Below are positions 1 through 10,954 of a stretch of 53,471 bases of DNA, piece by piece. Source of the stretch: Gammaproteobacteria bacterium (lineage in GTDB: Bacteria > Pseudomonadota > Gammaproteobacteria > UBA4575); assembly GCA_013001685.1 (NCBI GenBank), contig JABDMD010000026.1, positions 1 to 53,471 on the forward strand, written 5' to 3'. The first letter of the stretch is position 1. Every line of letters starts with the position of its first letter. The translations under genes were made by a program, and so were the position numbers. Below the pieces are notes generated by a model. That model saw only the letters and a program-made list of their open reading frames with translations. It was not told the DNA's origin and searched no databases.

Positions 1-1
1 A

Positions 2-664
2 TTATAAGGTATTTGATTGGTGCTTTTCCAAGTAGTTTTTCAACTTTGGTAAATGTTCTGTATACATATTATTCGATTCAGCATAAGCGATCAGTTCATT
101 AGCATTGGCAACCGAAACTACAGATGCGTTTAACTCTTGCTCAACCTGTTTCACCGCTGACATACTAGTAGGAGTTTCATTTTGCTGGCCTCGTTCTTGA
201 CGGTCAAAAGCGATAACAACGCCCGCTATTTGACCTTGGGTCTTTGCAATAATCTCGGCAGCCTCATTTATAGCCGTACCTGCGGTAATGACATCATCAA
301 TAATAAGCACTTTACCTGTGAGCGGTGCACCTACAATCTGCCCACCATCACCATACTTTTTTACTTCTTTGCGATTGAAGGCATAGGGGTAATTTCTATT
401 GTGATCACGTGATAAGGTCATGGCAACAGCAGCAACCAATGGGATCCCCTTATAGGCTGGACCAAATAACATATCGAAATCCAACTTGGAATCGACAATA
501 GCCTGTGCATAAAAACCACTTAATTTATCTAATGCTGAACCATCATTAAATAAACCAGCATTAAAAAAATATGGGCTAACACGACCCGATTTAAGATTAA
601 ACTCACCAAATTGCAATACGCCATGTTCAACAGCAAATTGAATAAACTTAGTACTATTTTTCAT
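2..664 (-). CDS. pyrE: Orotate phosphoribosyltransferase
   Basis: Transfers the phosphoribosyl group of PRPP to orotate to give OMP in de novo pyrimidine synthesis; cytosolic dimer in this family. The 220-residue product has the PRPP-binding signature IIDDVITAGT at 121-130 and the flexible catalytic loop KEVKKYGDGG at 99-108. Length is close to the E. coli enzyme (213). The gene is complete: the stop lies at the extreme left edge. It is divergent from xth, with a 73-bp gap that must hold both promoters. The pyrE/xth pairing is common in gammaproteobacteria. Confidence 0.97.
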   Translation of the reverse strand: MKNSTKFIQFAVEHGVLQFGEFNLKSGRVSPYFFNAGLFNDGSALDKLSGFYAQAIVDSKLDFDMLFGPAYKGIPLVAAVAMTLSRDHNRNYPYAFNRKEVKKYGDGGQIVGAPLTGKVLIIDDVITAGTAINEAAEIIAKTQGQIAGVVIAFDRQERGQQNETPTSMSAVKQVEQELNASVVSVANANELIAYAESNNMYTEHLPKLKNYLEKHQSNTL

Positions 665-737
665 GTGGATACTTTTATTATTGGATCTTTGCTAGTGTAC
701 TAAAAATAAAATTTATTTGATCTAATCCCATTTAACT

Positions 738-1514
738 ATGCGCATCATTACTGTCAATGTAAACGGTATACGGGCTGCAGCTCGTAAAGGCTTTTTTGAC
801 TGGCTGCAAAAACAAAAAGCAGATGTAGTCTGTATACAAGAAACCAAAGCACAAATTCATCAGCTTGATGAAGACCCTATTTATTTTCCTAAGGGCTACC
901 ATTGTTATTATGTAGATGCCATTAAAAAAGGCTACAGTGGTGTTGCAGTTTATAGTAAACACAAACCAAATAAAGTGATTCGAAAATATGGCGATGATGA
1001 ATTTGACACTGAAGGGCGCTACTTAGAATTACAGTTCGATAAACTTGCCGTAGTTTCATTATATGCTCCATCAGGCTCATCCAGCGAGGAACGGCAGCAA
1101 GCCAAGTTTCGTTTTATGGAAACTTTCATGCAGCATCTTAAGAATTTAAAACGTCGCCACAATGAATACGTTATCTGTGGTGACTGGAACATTGCACATA
1201 AAGAGATTGATTTAAAAAACTGGCGGGGCAATAAGAAAAATTCTGGATTTTTACCTGAGGAGCGTGCCTGGCTAGATACCTTATTTGATGAAGTTGGCTA
1301 TATAGATGTATTTCGCGAGCTCAATCAAGAAGAAGATCAATACACATGGTGGTCCAATCGCGGGCAAGCTTGGGGCAAAAACGTAGGTTGGCGTATTGAT
1401 TATCATATCGCTTCACCTAAGCTAAATAACATCGCCAAAAAAGTTTGCATTTACAAAGATGAACGCTTTTCTGATCACGCTCCGCTCACTATTGATTACA
1501 ATTATAAAATTTGA
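738..1514 (+). CDS. xth: Exodeoxyribonuclease III (AP endonuclease family), first copy
   Basis: Metal-dependent AP endonuclease / 3'-5' exonuclease of base-excision repair (EEP fold). In the 258-residue product I see the metal-binding Glu in QETK (E35), the catalytic GDWN (148-151, with D149 and N151) and the C-terminal SDH (245-247) carrying the catalytic His. The start MRIITVNVNGIRAA is typical of this subfamily. A second, differently typed paralogue lies at 5208-5972. The stop codon overlaps the TTG start of the downstream permease, so the two are probably translated together. Confidence 0.95.
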   Translation: MRIITVNVNGIRAAARKGFFDWLQKQKADVVCIQETKAQIHQLDEDPIYFPKGYHCYYVDAIKKGYSGVAVYSKHKPNKVIRKYGDDEFDTEGRYLELQFDKLAVVSLYAPSGSSSEERQQAKFRFMETFMQHLKNLKRRHNEYVICGDWNIAHKEIDLKNWRGNKKNSGFLPEERAWLDTLFDEVGYIDVFRELNQEEDQYTWWSNRGQAWGKNVGWRIDYHIASPKLNNIAKKVCIYKDERFSDHAPLTIDYNYKI

Positions 1515-2893
1515 CTACTAAAACAGAACAAATTTCTTGGTCTGAGGCATTAAAGGTTTATAAACAGCCTAAAGTCATCGCCATGTTGTTTCTTGGGTTT
1601 TCAGCAGGCTTACCCTTGTTTTTAGTTTTCGGAACACTTTCCATTTGGTTGAGAAGAGAGGGTATCGATCGCAGCACTATCGGTTTTGTCTCTTGGGTAA
1701 CATTGCTATATGGCTTAAAATTTTTATGGGCACCTCTCGTTGACCGATTACCACTCCCTATATTAACCACATGGCTTGGTCAAAGACGAAGCTGGATGTT
1801 GTTAGCTCAAATCGGTGTATTAGTTGGCTTATTGATGATGGCAAGCACTACCCCAAGCACACACTTAACCACTCTGGTTGTTGCAGCATTAATAGTCGCA
1901 TTTTCATCAGCCACGCAAGACATCAGTATTGATGCATGGCGCATTGAAGCAGTGTCTATAAATCTGCAGGGTGCCATGGCTGGTACCTACCAGTTAGGTT
2001 ATCGACTTGGTTTAATTTTAGCAGGTGGTGGTGCAACTATCATCGCTGGCAGCTCTTCGTGGAACACTGCATATTTTATTATGGGTTGTTCGATGCTTGT
2101 TGGAATGATAACGACATTCATTATTACAGAACCTGAAAGAAAAATTGGTGAGCAAACCTGGGAACAAGAACAACGGGTAGTAAAGTTTTTAGAAGGCCCA
2201 TCCAGATTACCAGATGGTTTACGTAATATTATTGCTTGGTTTATAGGTGCAGTGGTTTGCCCCTTTGTTGATTTTTTTGCGCGCAACGGTACAGCGGCAA
2301 TCTTAATTTTGTTATTTATCGGCCTATTTCGCATCAGTGATATCACTATGGGAGTCATGTCTGGTCCACTTTATGTAGACATGGGTTTTACTGACACACA
2401 GATTGGTTTAGTTTCAAAAACTTTTGGAATAGCTATTACCATTTTTGGGGCACTTCTTGGTGGTGTACTGGTGATGCGTTATGGGATTATTAGAATGTTA
2501 ATAATTTCAGCAATATTAGTCGTTTTAACAAATTTACTTTTTGCATGGCTTGCAACACAAGGACCAGAAATTGCTTTACTGGCATTAGTTATCACTGCAG
2601 ATAACTTAAGTGGGGGCATTGCAGGTTCTGCTTTTATCGCATATTTATCCAGCCTCACAAATCGTGCCTATACTGCTACACAATATGCCTTGTTTAGCTC
2701 TTTAATGTTGCTACCAGCTAAATTTATCGGTGGTTTTTCAGGCACAATCGTTGATGACCATGGGTATATATACTTCTTTATCTATGCAGGTTTATTGGGA
2801 ATTCCTGCAATCTTGCTCGCGACGTATTTATGGCGTAAAAATGATGTTTTATTTGAAACAAAAACAGTAACAGAGAGTCAAATTACCAGATAA
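1511..2893 (+). CDS. ampG: AmpG-like MFS permease
   Basis: A 460-residue, roughly 12-helix major facilitator protein. The N-terminal region (helix 1 with FLGFSAGLPLFLVFGTLSIW, then IGFVSWVTLLYGLKFLWAPLVDR) matches the AmpG family, inner-membrane importers of GlcNAc-anhydromuropeptides for cell-wall recycling. The start is TTG at 1511, sharing bases with the TGA of xth (TTGA overlap), which implies translational coupling. The helix 4-5 region contains the family-typical ATQDISIDAWRIE segment. An L,D-transpeptidase gene 0.8 kb downstream fits a cell-wall theme. The exact substrate is inferred from the family only. Confidence 0.88.
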   Translation: MTTKTEQISWSEALKVYKQPKVIAMLFLGFSAGLPLFLVFGTLSIWLRREGIDRSTIGFVSWVTLLYGLKFLWAPLVDRLPLPILTTWLGQRRSWMLLAQIGVLVGLLMMASTTPSTHLTTLVVAALIVAFSSATQDISIDAWRIEAVSINLQGAMAGTYQLGYRLGLILAGGGATIIAGSSSWNTAYFIMGCSMLVGMITTFIITEPERKIGEQTWEQEQRVVKFLEGPSRLPDGLRNIIAWFIGAVVCPFVDFFARNGTAAILILLFIGLFRISDITMGVMSGPLYVDMGFTDTQIGLVSKTFGIAITIFGALLGGVLVMRYGIIRMLIISAILVVLTNLLFAWLATQGPEIALLALVITADNLSGGIAGSAFIAYLSSLTNRAYTATQYALFSSLMLLPAKFIGGFSGTIVDDHGYIYFFIYAGLLGIPAILLATYLWRKNDVLFETKTVTESQITR

Positions 2894-2910
2894 TATTCCC
2901 GGAGTCAGTT

Positions 2911-3645
2911 ATGAAGTTTAAATTGTTAACTATTACGTTTTTTACAATTTTGCTAACAGGAAGTTTACAAGCAGGCTGGTTAGATAAAGCTAAAGATTTA
3001 TTAAATGAGTCAGGTGTTACCTCTTCAGGTACAGCAAGTAGCCTAACAGATGGCGAAATTTCTTCTGGTCTTAAAGAAGCTCTACGCGTTGGTTCAGACC
3101 TAGTTGTTAATCAACTAGGCGCTACAGATGGCTTTAACGCTGATCCTAACATTCATATTCCACTGCCCAATAGCTTAAAGAAAGTGCAATCCACTTTAGA
3201 CAAAGTGGGCATGAGTGGCATGTTAGATGATTTAGAAACACGCTTGAATCGAGCGGCAGAGATTGCTACACCTAAAGCAAAGGAATTATTTTTTAATGCT
3301 ATCCAAGCAATGACGCTAGATGACGCTCGTAACATTCTAGCTGGAGAAAATGATGCGGCAACACGTTATTTTCAATCAAAAATGACTCCAGACTTAGTTA
3401 AAGAATTTACACCGATAGTAAATGATAGTTTGGCAGAAGCTGGGGCGATTAAAAGTTACGACAACGCAATAGGCCAATACAAAAAGCTTCCTTTAGTGCC
3501 TGACGCAAAAGCTGATTTGAGCAGTTATGTAGTTGAAAAAGGTATGGATGGAATTTTTCATTACTTAGCAGTTGAAGAAGCCAAAATTAGAACCAATCCT
3601 GTTGCTCGTACAACAGATTTATTAAAAAAAGTATTTGCTAAATAA
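2911..3645 (+). CDS. DUF4197 family exported protein
   Basis: A 244-residue protein with a Sec signal peptide (hydrophobic residues 4-18, probable cleavage after LQA at 19-21), followed by the start typical of DUF4197 (GWLDKAKDLL) and a helical body. Members are periplasmic proteins of unknown function, common in gammaproteobacteria. It starts 17 bp after the permease stop with GGAG upstream (cccggagtcagttatg), so it probably belongs to the same transcript. It ends 7 bp from the convergent L,D-transpeptidase gene. I cannot assign a role. Confidence 0.8.
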   Translation: MKFKLLTITFFTILLTGSLQAGWLDKAKDLLNESGVTSSGTASSLTDGEISSGLKEALRVGSDLVVNQLGATDGFNADPNIHIPLPNSLKKVQSTLDKVGMSGMLDDLETRLNRAAEIATPKAKELFFNAIQAMTLDDARNILAGENDAATRYFQSKMTPDLVKEFTPIVNDSLAEAGAIKSYDNAIGQYKKLPLVPDAKADLSSYVVEKGMDGIFHYLAVEEAKIRTNPVARTTDLLKKVFAK

Positions 3646-3652
3646 TTAGAGT

Positions 3653-4195
3653 TTAAGGAATGATTTCAATGGGTGTGCCGTCTTCAACGGCTTCCCATAT
3701 TTCATCCATTTCATGATCTTGTACGGCAATACAGCCTTCAGTCCAATCATCTTGATTAAATAAAAGTTTAGTTTTCTCAACCCAGCTAGTTGGTTGGCCA
3801 TGAATCATTATCGCACCGCCCGGAGAATCGCCGCGCTCACGTGCATCACGATGATCTGACTTACTGGGGTAAGAAACATGAATCGAGCGGTAGAACTTAC
3901 TATTTGGGTTACGCCAATCTAAGGTGTAGATGCCTTCCGGAGTACGCGAATCCCCTTCACGTGATTTATGCCCATCGGGCTGTTTACCTAGCGCTATTCT
4001 GTAGGTTTTTAAAATTTCACTACCACGATAAAGATATAGCTTGCGTTCAGCTTTTTTAACCACTACGTAGTCCGCTTTATCGATAGTCATAGCATCAGTC
4101 GATGCAAAAACCAAACTGCTTAAAAATATAGTCATGCAACAGATGAGGCAAAAACTTATATGAATTAAACGTTGCAGACTAAATAGTTTATTCAA
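3653..4195 (-). CDS. L,D-transpeptidase (YkuD domain), exported
   Basis: A 180-residue protein with an N-terminal signal peptide (hydrophobic 11-30, likely cleavage near VFA-S) and a YkuD domain from about residue 43. The catalytic motif is present: HG at 132-133 and TEGCIAV at 153-159 with nucleophile C155 (the usual S/T-x-G-C). YkuD enzymes make 3-3 peptidoglycan crosslinks or attach proteins to peptidoglycan in the periplasm. The acidic stretch around the Cys and the short length resemble the single-domain YafK/ErfK-like group. Substrate not determinable. Confidence 0.9.
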   Translation of the reverse strand: MNKLFSLQRLIHISFCLICCMTIFLSSLVFASTDAMTIDKADYVVVKKAERKLYLYRGSEILKTYRIALGKQPDGHKSREGDSRTPEGIYTLDWRNPNSKFYRSIHVSYPSKSDHRDARERGDSPGGAIMIHGQPTSWVEKTKLLFNQDDWTEGCIAVQDHEMDEIWEAVEDGTPIEIIP

Positions 4196-4262
4196 GGTTG
4201 CACTCTCTTATAAATGCTTGAAAACAGAAAGTGTGGCAAACCATATTGCCAACCCATAAATT

Positions 4263-4901
4263 TTACGGCTGACTACGCTTGCTTTTAACCCATTTCAGGA
4301 TAGGCTCCCACATTTCACGGTCGAGCTCGGTTGCAGCGGGTGCCATTTCAAAAATACCTAATCCTCGCTCAGCAGCTTTAATGTAATTTTGACTATCCCG
4401 AAGCATGGTTAAAAACGGTATGCGTTGCTTACTAAGGAAGTCATCCAGTTCCCAGTAGATGTTTGTATAGTCACGAGAGCGATTTGCAACAAGTGCGAGT
4501 TTTGCTCTTTTGCGCTGAACAGGTGCTGATTTTTTTATTTCCGCGATGAATCCACTCACAGCGCGCATATCAATAGGCGAAGGAAGTACTGGGATAAGGA
4601 TAGTTTGGGCTTTATTCAACATTTTGCTAAGATCGCCGCCGTGCATTCTGGCAGGAGCATCATGAATTACAAAATCTGTATTTCGCTTAGGGCGTTTTGC
4701 GCTTTTTTTATAAGCAGCAATGCCTTCAATTGGCGGGCGGGCGGAGGAACGTGATGCTAGCCAGTCCATGCTACTACCTTGTTGGTCATAATCCATTAAC
4801 ACTACTTTCTTATTCTGCGTGGCAAAGTAAGAAGCTAAATTCGTCGCGATGGTGGATTTTCCAGAACCACCCTTAGAATTAATCACCATAATGTTGCGCA
4901 T
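4263..4901 (-). CDS. Orphan ParA/MinD-family ATPase
   Basis: A 212-residue ParA-superfamily ATPase with a deviant Walker A KGGSGKST at 10-17, including the signature lysine K10. There is no adjacent parB; the chromosomal parAB pair is separate, at 21.4-23.1 kb. Short stand-alone ParAs of this type position cargo such as chemosensory arrays, carboxysomes or plasmids, but no such partner is visible here. The next 306 bp upstream contain no gene. The C-terminus is Trp/Lys-rich (EMWEPILKWVKSKRSQP). Family is certain; cargo unknown. Confidence 0.88.
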   Translation of the reverse strand: MRNIMVINSKGGSGKSTIATNLASYFATQNKKVVLMDYDQQGSSMDWLASRSSARPPIEGIAAYKKSAKRPKRNTDFVIHDAPARMHGGDLSKMLNKAQTILIPVLPSPIDMRAVSGFIAEIKKSAPVQRKRAKLALVANRSRDYTNIYWELDDFLSKQRIPFLTMLRDSQNYIKAAERGLGIFEMAPAATELDREMWEPILKWVKSKRSQP

Positions 4902-5207
4902 TTTATAAACACCTCACGTATGTGGATTGGTAAACGAAGTTTGTCTTAACCGCAGCTCTCTGCCAAGTACCAATAGTTTACATACCCTTCGATACATTTT
5001 TTCTTGGACTAGATAAATAGTGCTTCAATTAACATTCGCCTAAGGTTTTTTTCATAACAAGATAGTTTTGCTTATGGCTAGCCTAAGGGTAATCAAGATG
5101 TTGGGAGGGGTTAAAGCTTCTGATCGAATAAGTTAATAAGATTAAGCATCAATATAGGCACATTTCTAGAAGTTAGCTTATATTTCATGAATAATCTTGC
5201 AAGTTAG
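4902..5207. other. Intergenic, no gene seen
   Basis: 306 bp between the orphan parA (leftward) and the stop of the second xth (also leftward). I find no convincing ORF, tRNA or strong hairpin. It presumably holds the promoter of the parA-like gene. The octamer agttagct occurs twice (near 5171 and 5202), without obvious meaning. Confidence 0.5.
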
Positions 5208-5972
5208 CTACATAAACTCAGCAATAACAGGGGCGTGATCAGACGGTCTCTCATTACTTCTAGGGGCTTTATCAACCACGCTGAAGCTGCAACTTGCCTC
5301 CAATGCAGTGCTGGCAAGTATGAGGTCGATCCTCAAACCATGATTTCGCCGAAATCCTGCAGCACGATAATCCCACCAGCTAAAGGTATTATCCTCTTGA
5401 TCGAACAATCTAAAGGTGTCAACAAAACCCAAGTCGGTAATTGCTTGTAGTGCTGAACGTTCTTTATCGCTACATAAAATTTTACCCTGCCAAGCTTCAG
5501 GGTCATATACATCAGCATCTTCCGGAGCAATATTGAAATCGCCTAACACCACATAGTTTGGATAATTTTTTAGGTCTTTTTTGATATATGCAGTGACCTT
5601 TTTCAACCAATCTAATTTATATTCGTATTTATCAGAGCCTACTTCTTTACCATTTACTACATAAAGATTCAGTACGCGAACATCATCAACTGTTACTGCG
5701 AGAATTCTGCGTTGTGGATCATCCAAAGAATTAATGTCCTTTACAACATCTCTGCCCTCTTGCTTGGACAATACAGCAACCCCATTGTAAGTTTTTTGCC
5801 CTGAATATTGCACTTGGTAACCTACCTGTTGAATTTCTTCAGCTGGAAAATCTTTGTCCGCCATTTTAGTTTCTTGCAAAGCCAGTACATCAACCGGGTT
5901 ATCTTCCAACCATTCCAAGACCTGCGGCAAACGCACTCTTAATGAATTCACATTCCATGAAGCAATTTTCAT
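5208..5972 (-). CDS. xth: Exodeoxyribonuclease III, second copy
   Basis: A 254-residue EEP-family AP endonuclease/exonuclease III. Catalytic landmarks: QETK with E34, GDFN at 144-147, and SDH at 244-246. The start MKIASWNVNSLRVRLPQVLEWL resembles the pseudomonad-type ExoIII and differs from the paralogue at 738-1514, so the two look like old paralogues rather than a recent duplication. It is the last gene of a leftward lemA-GIDE-SH3-xth run, 43 bp after the SH3 gene. Confidence 0.95.
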   Translation of the reverse strand: MKIASWNVNSLRVRLPQVLEWLEDNPVDVLALQETKMADKDFPAEEIQQVGYQVQYSGQKTYNGVAVLSKQEGRDVVKDINSLDDPQRRILAVTVDDVRVLNLYVVNGKEVGSDKYEYKLDWLKKVTAYIKKDLKNYPNYVVLGDFNIAPEDADVYDPEAWQGKILCSDKERSALQAITDLGFVDTFRLFDQEDNTFSWWDYRAAGFRRNHGLRIDLILASTALEASCSFSVVDKAPRSNERPSDHAPVIAEFM

Positions 5973-6015
5973 AATATTTGATAATTAAACGTGCCTGCTT
6001 ACATACATCGACTTT

Positions 6016-6672
6016 TTATTTAAGACTAAATCCATGCAATCGTTTTTTCATGCGCCATGAAGAAAGTTTTATGCCCAGCAAAAAGCCAGCTATTATTAGT
6101 CCTAGAGGTAAACCAATTAATATCCATATTTTGTTTTCATAATAAAGCCTTATCTTAGACCCTCCGACTTGCGCGTGAGACGAGATATTTGCAACTTTGA
6201 TCGTTTGTGTGCTCCCAGAGTTAGCGATTTGTTTTTGCAGCTTCTGATTTATTTCTTGTTCTTTTGCTAGAGCAGTTTGCAGCTCAGAAATTTTATTGGT
6301 TTCAGATTCGTTACCTATGACCGTAGCAATGTCTTGCACACCGTTTTTTAACGTATCAATCTCAGTTTCTAATTCTTTATTTTTTTCACTAACTGAATAA
6401 TAAAGTAATTTTGCAGGTGGTTCTTCTACTAAAAATGCAGACTTCACCCAACCTACTGTACCGTCATAAGTTGTAACTTGACTGAAACCACCTTGAGTTG
6501 CGAATACCTCAACTGAATCTCCACTATCTATAGTTTGAAGCACATCACTATCAGCGCTTGCATTGGAATATACCCGCAGTTGCAAAGAGTCGGTTACATA
6601 GGCAAATTCCTGCGCAAACGATGATGTATTAAAAATAAAAAGTAAAACTAGTATGTTGAAACAGTTTTTCAT
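6016..6672 (-). CDS. TIGR04211-type SH3 domain membrane protein
   Basis: A 218-residue envelope protein: signal peptide 1-20, bacterial SH3b domain about 22-85 (YVTDSLQLRVYSN and GWVKSAFL are characteristic), coiled coil about 94-150, and a C-terminal transmembrane helix about 182-203 followed by a basic tail. This is the architecture of the TIGR04211 SH3 family (E. coli YgiM-like). The SH3b domain sits in the periplasm and may contact peptidoglycan. It lies 63 bp downstream of the GIDE-domain gene in the same direction. Confidence 0.85.
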   Translation of the reverse strand: MKNCFNILVLLFIFNTSSFAQEFAYVTDSLQLRVYSNASADSDVLQTIDSGDSVEVFATQGGFSQVTTYDGTVGWVKSAFLVEEPPAKLLYYSVSEKNKELETEIDTLKNGVQDIATVIGNESETNKISELQTALAKEQEINQKLQKQIANSGSTQTIKVANISSHAQVGGSKIRLYYENKIWILIGLPLGLIIAGFLLGIKLSSWRMKKRLHGFSLK

Positions 6673-6735
6673 TGATAGGCATTATGCCTCAACTATGTTG
6701 CTTTTAGTTACTTGATAAAAAATCAGATTTGCGCA

Positions 6736-7653
6736 TCAAAATGTACCAATTATTTTTAAGAAAATACTAGCAATAAAGACCACAAACAAAATCGCCAGGC
6801 CAGCAGAAAGAATGCGGTTTTTCCGTGACATATGTATTTCTGATTTTGAAGAGAGTAAAAAAGGTTGATATTTTTTTGTTAGTGGTTTTTTCAAAACATG
6901 CATGCGCTTTGGTAAAGGATTTGATAGCTGATGCTTAATTACAGCTTGTTTCGCATCTTTGCGTGCTTGTTCCCATTCCTCTAAGTCTATTTGCCCATCG
7001 CTATTTTTATCGTAACTAGCTAACTTTTCTTTATCTCGTTTTAATACCCGTAAATATGCCCTTGCAGCATCTTTAAGATTATCTTCATGACCGGTTCCGA
7101 GCGAATTATATTCACCAATCGCATAAAGAGATTCATATTGATCTAATCGCTGCTCGTTATAACGATATTTCTGGCCGGTTTGAAAAATAGCGCCTCCTAA
7201 TACTTCAAGCGGTGATGTGTGTGTCACAGGACTTATACGTTTTGACCCGTACCAAGTGTTTGATGAACTAGGTGTCACTTCTGCGCCTTGTGGATCAATT
7301 ACACATGCGCCAGTGTCATCTTCTAATAAAAATAAATCATCGCTCACACCGCCATCAATACGCCGCCACTTTTGCTTTGAGTGTTGAGCATATTCTTCTA
7401 CTGAGAATGAATACCATACACAAGGTTGCCCACTTAGTGGTGCATGAATCTCAGGTCCATCCATCCATTTTGCTGTGCCATAAAGCTCAACGTAGCCCTG
7501 AGAGCAAGAACGAATTTTTGAGGTGGGCATATCTTCGATTAAGCGCGCCCGATGAAACATGCGTAATGAAGCCAATAAACATATGCATGCGCCGACAAAT
7601 AGTGCAATTAGTAAAAACCAGTCACCACTACTAAAGCGAGACAATTCTTGCAC
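6736..7653 (-). CDS. GIDE-domain membrane protein with EF-hand loop
   Basis: A 305-residue protein with one transmembrane helix at each end (about 12-31 and 280-302). The middle (about 50-185) matches the GIDE/E3-ligase-like domain of bacterial proteins that sit beside LemA (GYVELYGTAKW, LSGQPCVWYSF, DDTGACVIDPQGAEV). No RING domain is present, so ubiquitin-ligase names given to this family should not be taken literally. Residues 215-226 (DKNSDGQIDLEE) form a canonical EF-hand calcium loop. It follows lemA by 37 bp, the usual LemA-GIDE pairing. Confidence 0.82.
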   Translation of the reverse strand: MQELSRFSSGDWFLLIALFVGACICLLASLRMFHRARLIEDMPTSKIRSCSQGYVELYGTAKWMDGPEIHAPLSGQPCVWYSFSVEEYAQHSKQKWRRIDGGVSDDLFLLEDDTGACVIDPQGAEVTPSSSNTWYGSKRISPVTHTSPLEVLGGAIFQTGQKYRYNEQRLDQYESLYAIGEYNSLGTGHEDNLKDAARAYLRVLKRDKEKLASYDKNSDGQIDLEEWEQARKDAKQAVIKHQLSNPLPKRMHVLKKPLTKKYQPFLLSSKSEIHMSRKNRILSAGLAILFVVFIASIFLKIIGTF

Positions 7654-7690
7654 GAAAGAATTAAGTAGAAGTTATTTGAGAATGGATATT

Positions 7691-8263
7691 TTAATTAAAC
7701 AATACTTTTACATCTACATCTTGAGTTTCGGTCTCTGCAAACTCTAGCAATTCAAATGGTTTGAAGGCCATCGCTCTTGCCACAATTAAATCTGGGAATT
7801 GCTCAATACGAACGTTATTGCGATTTACACTTTCATTATAAAACTCACGGCGATCAGCAATAGAATTTTCTAAGCCTGAAATTCTTTCTTGTAGATGTCG
7901 AAAAGTTTCGTTAGCTTTTAACTCAGGATAATCTTCTGCTACAGCAAATAAGTTGCCCAATCCCATACGTAACATACCCTCAGCTGAACCGAGTGCATTC
8001 ATGTCACCGGATTGTTGTGCGTTAGAAACTCTTGAGCGAGCTTCCATTACTTTGGTTAAAGTCTCTTGCTCAAAGCCCATGTATTGTTTACATACTTCAA
8101 CCAGTTTTGGTATCTCATCATGGCGTTGTTTCAACAACACATCGATATTTGACCATGCCTTACTTACCGCATGTTTCAAGTTAACCAAGTTGTTATAAAT
8201 GACAATGAAGTAGCCAGCCAGAACAACAATTATGGCTAGAAAAATGATGCTACCGATTCCCAT
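7691..8263 (-). CDS. lemA: LemA family protein
   Basis: A 190-residue protein with a single N-terminal transmembrane segment (about 3-22), then the typical LemA helical domain (YNNLVNLKHAVSKAWSNIDV, LLKQRHDEIPKLV and the later ISGLENSIADRREFYN). LemA proteins are membrane-anchored helical bundles with the bulk outside the cytoplasm by family precedent; the biochemical role is not established. It is the first gene of the leftward lemA-GIDE-SH3-xth run; the 159-bp gap to gyrB should hold the operon promoter. Confidence 0.93.
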   Translation of the reverse strand: MGIGSIIFLAIIVVLAGYFIVIYNNLVNLKHAVSKAWSNIDVLLKQRHDEIPKLVEVCKQYMGFEQETLTKVMEARSRVSNAQQSGDMNALGSAEGMLRMGLGNLFAVAEDYPELKANETFRHLQERISGLENSIADRREFYNESVNRNNVRIEQFPDLIVARAMAFKPFELLEFAETETQDVDVKVLFN

Positions 8264-8422
8264 GTGTGGCTCCCTAGGTGTTTAGATTGAAATTTTCAAC
8301 TACATACAATAAATATGGGAGGTATTTTCTTTAAAATCAACAATCTATGCTAGCAAAACGATGACTAGCGCTGATTTAATTCTGATTAGCTAATTAATGT
8401 CAGATGTTTATGGGCTAATTTG

Positions 8423-10954
<2,532 letters not shown>

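Noticed and set aside
3956-3964. Third parS-like sequence TTCACGTGA in the L,D-transpeptidase gene
   Set aside because: Only the nine-base centre matches; flanking bases deviate, so ParB binding is unlikely.
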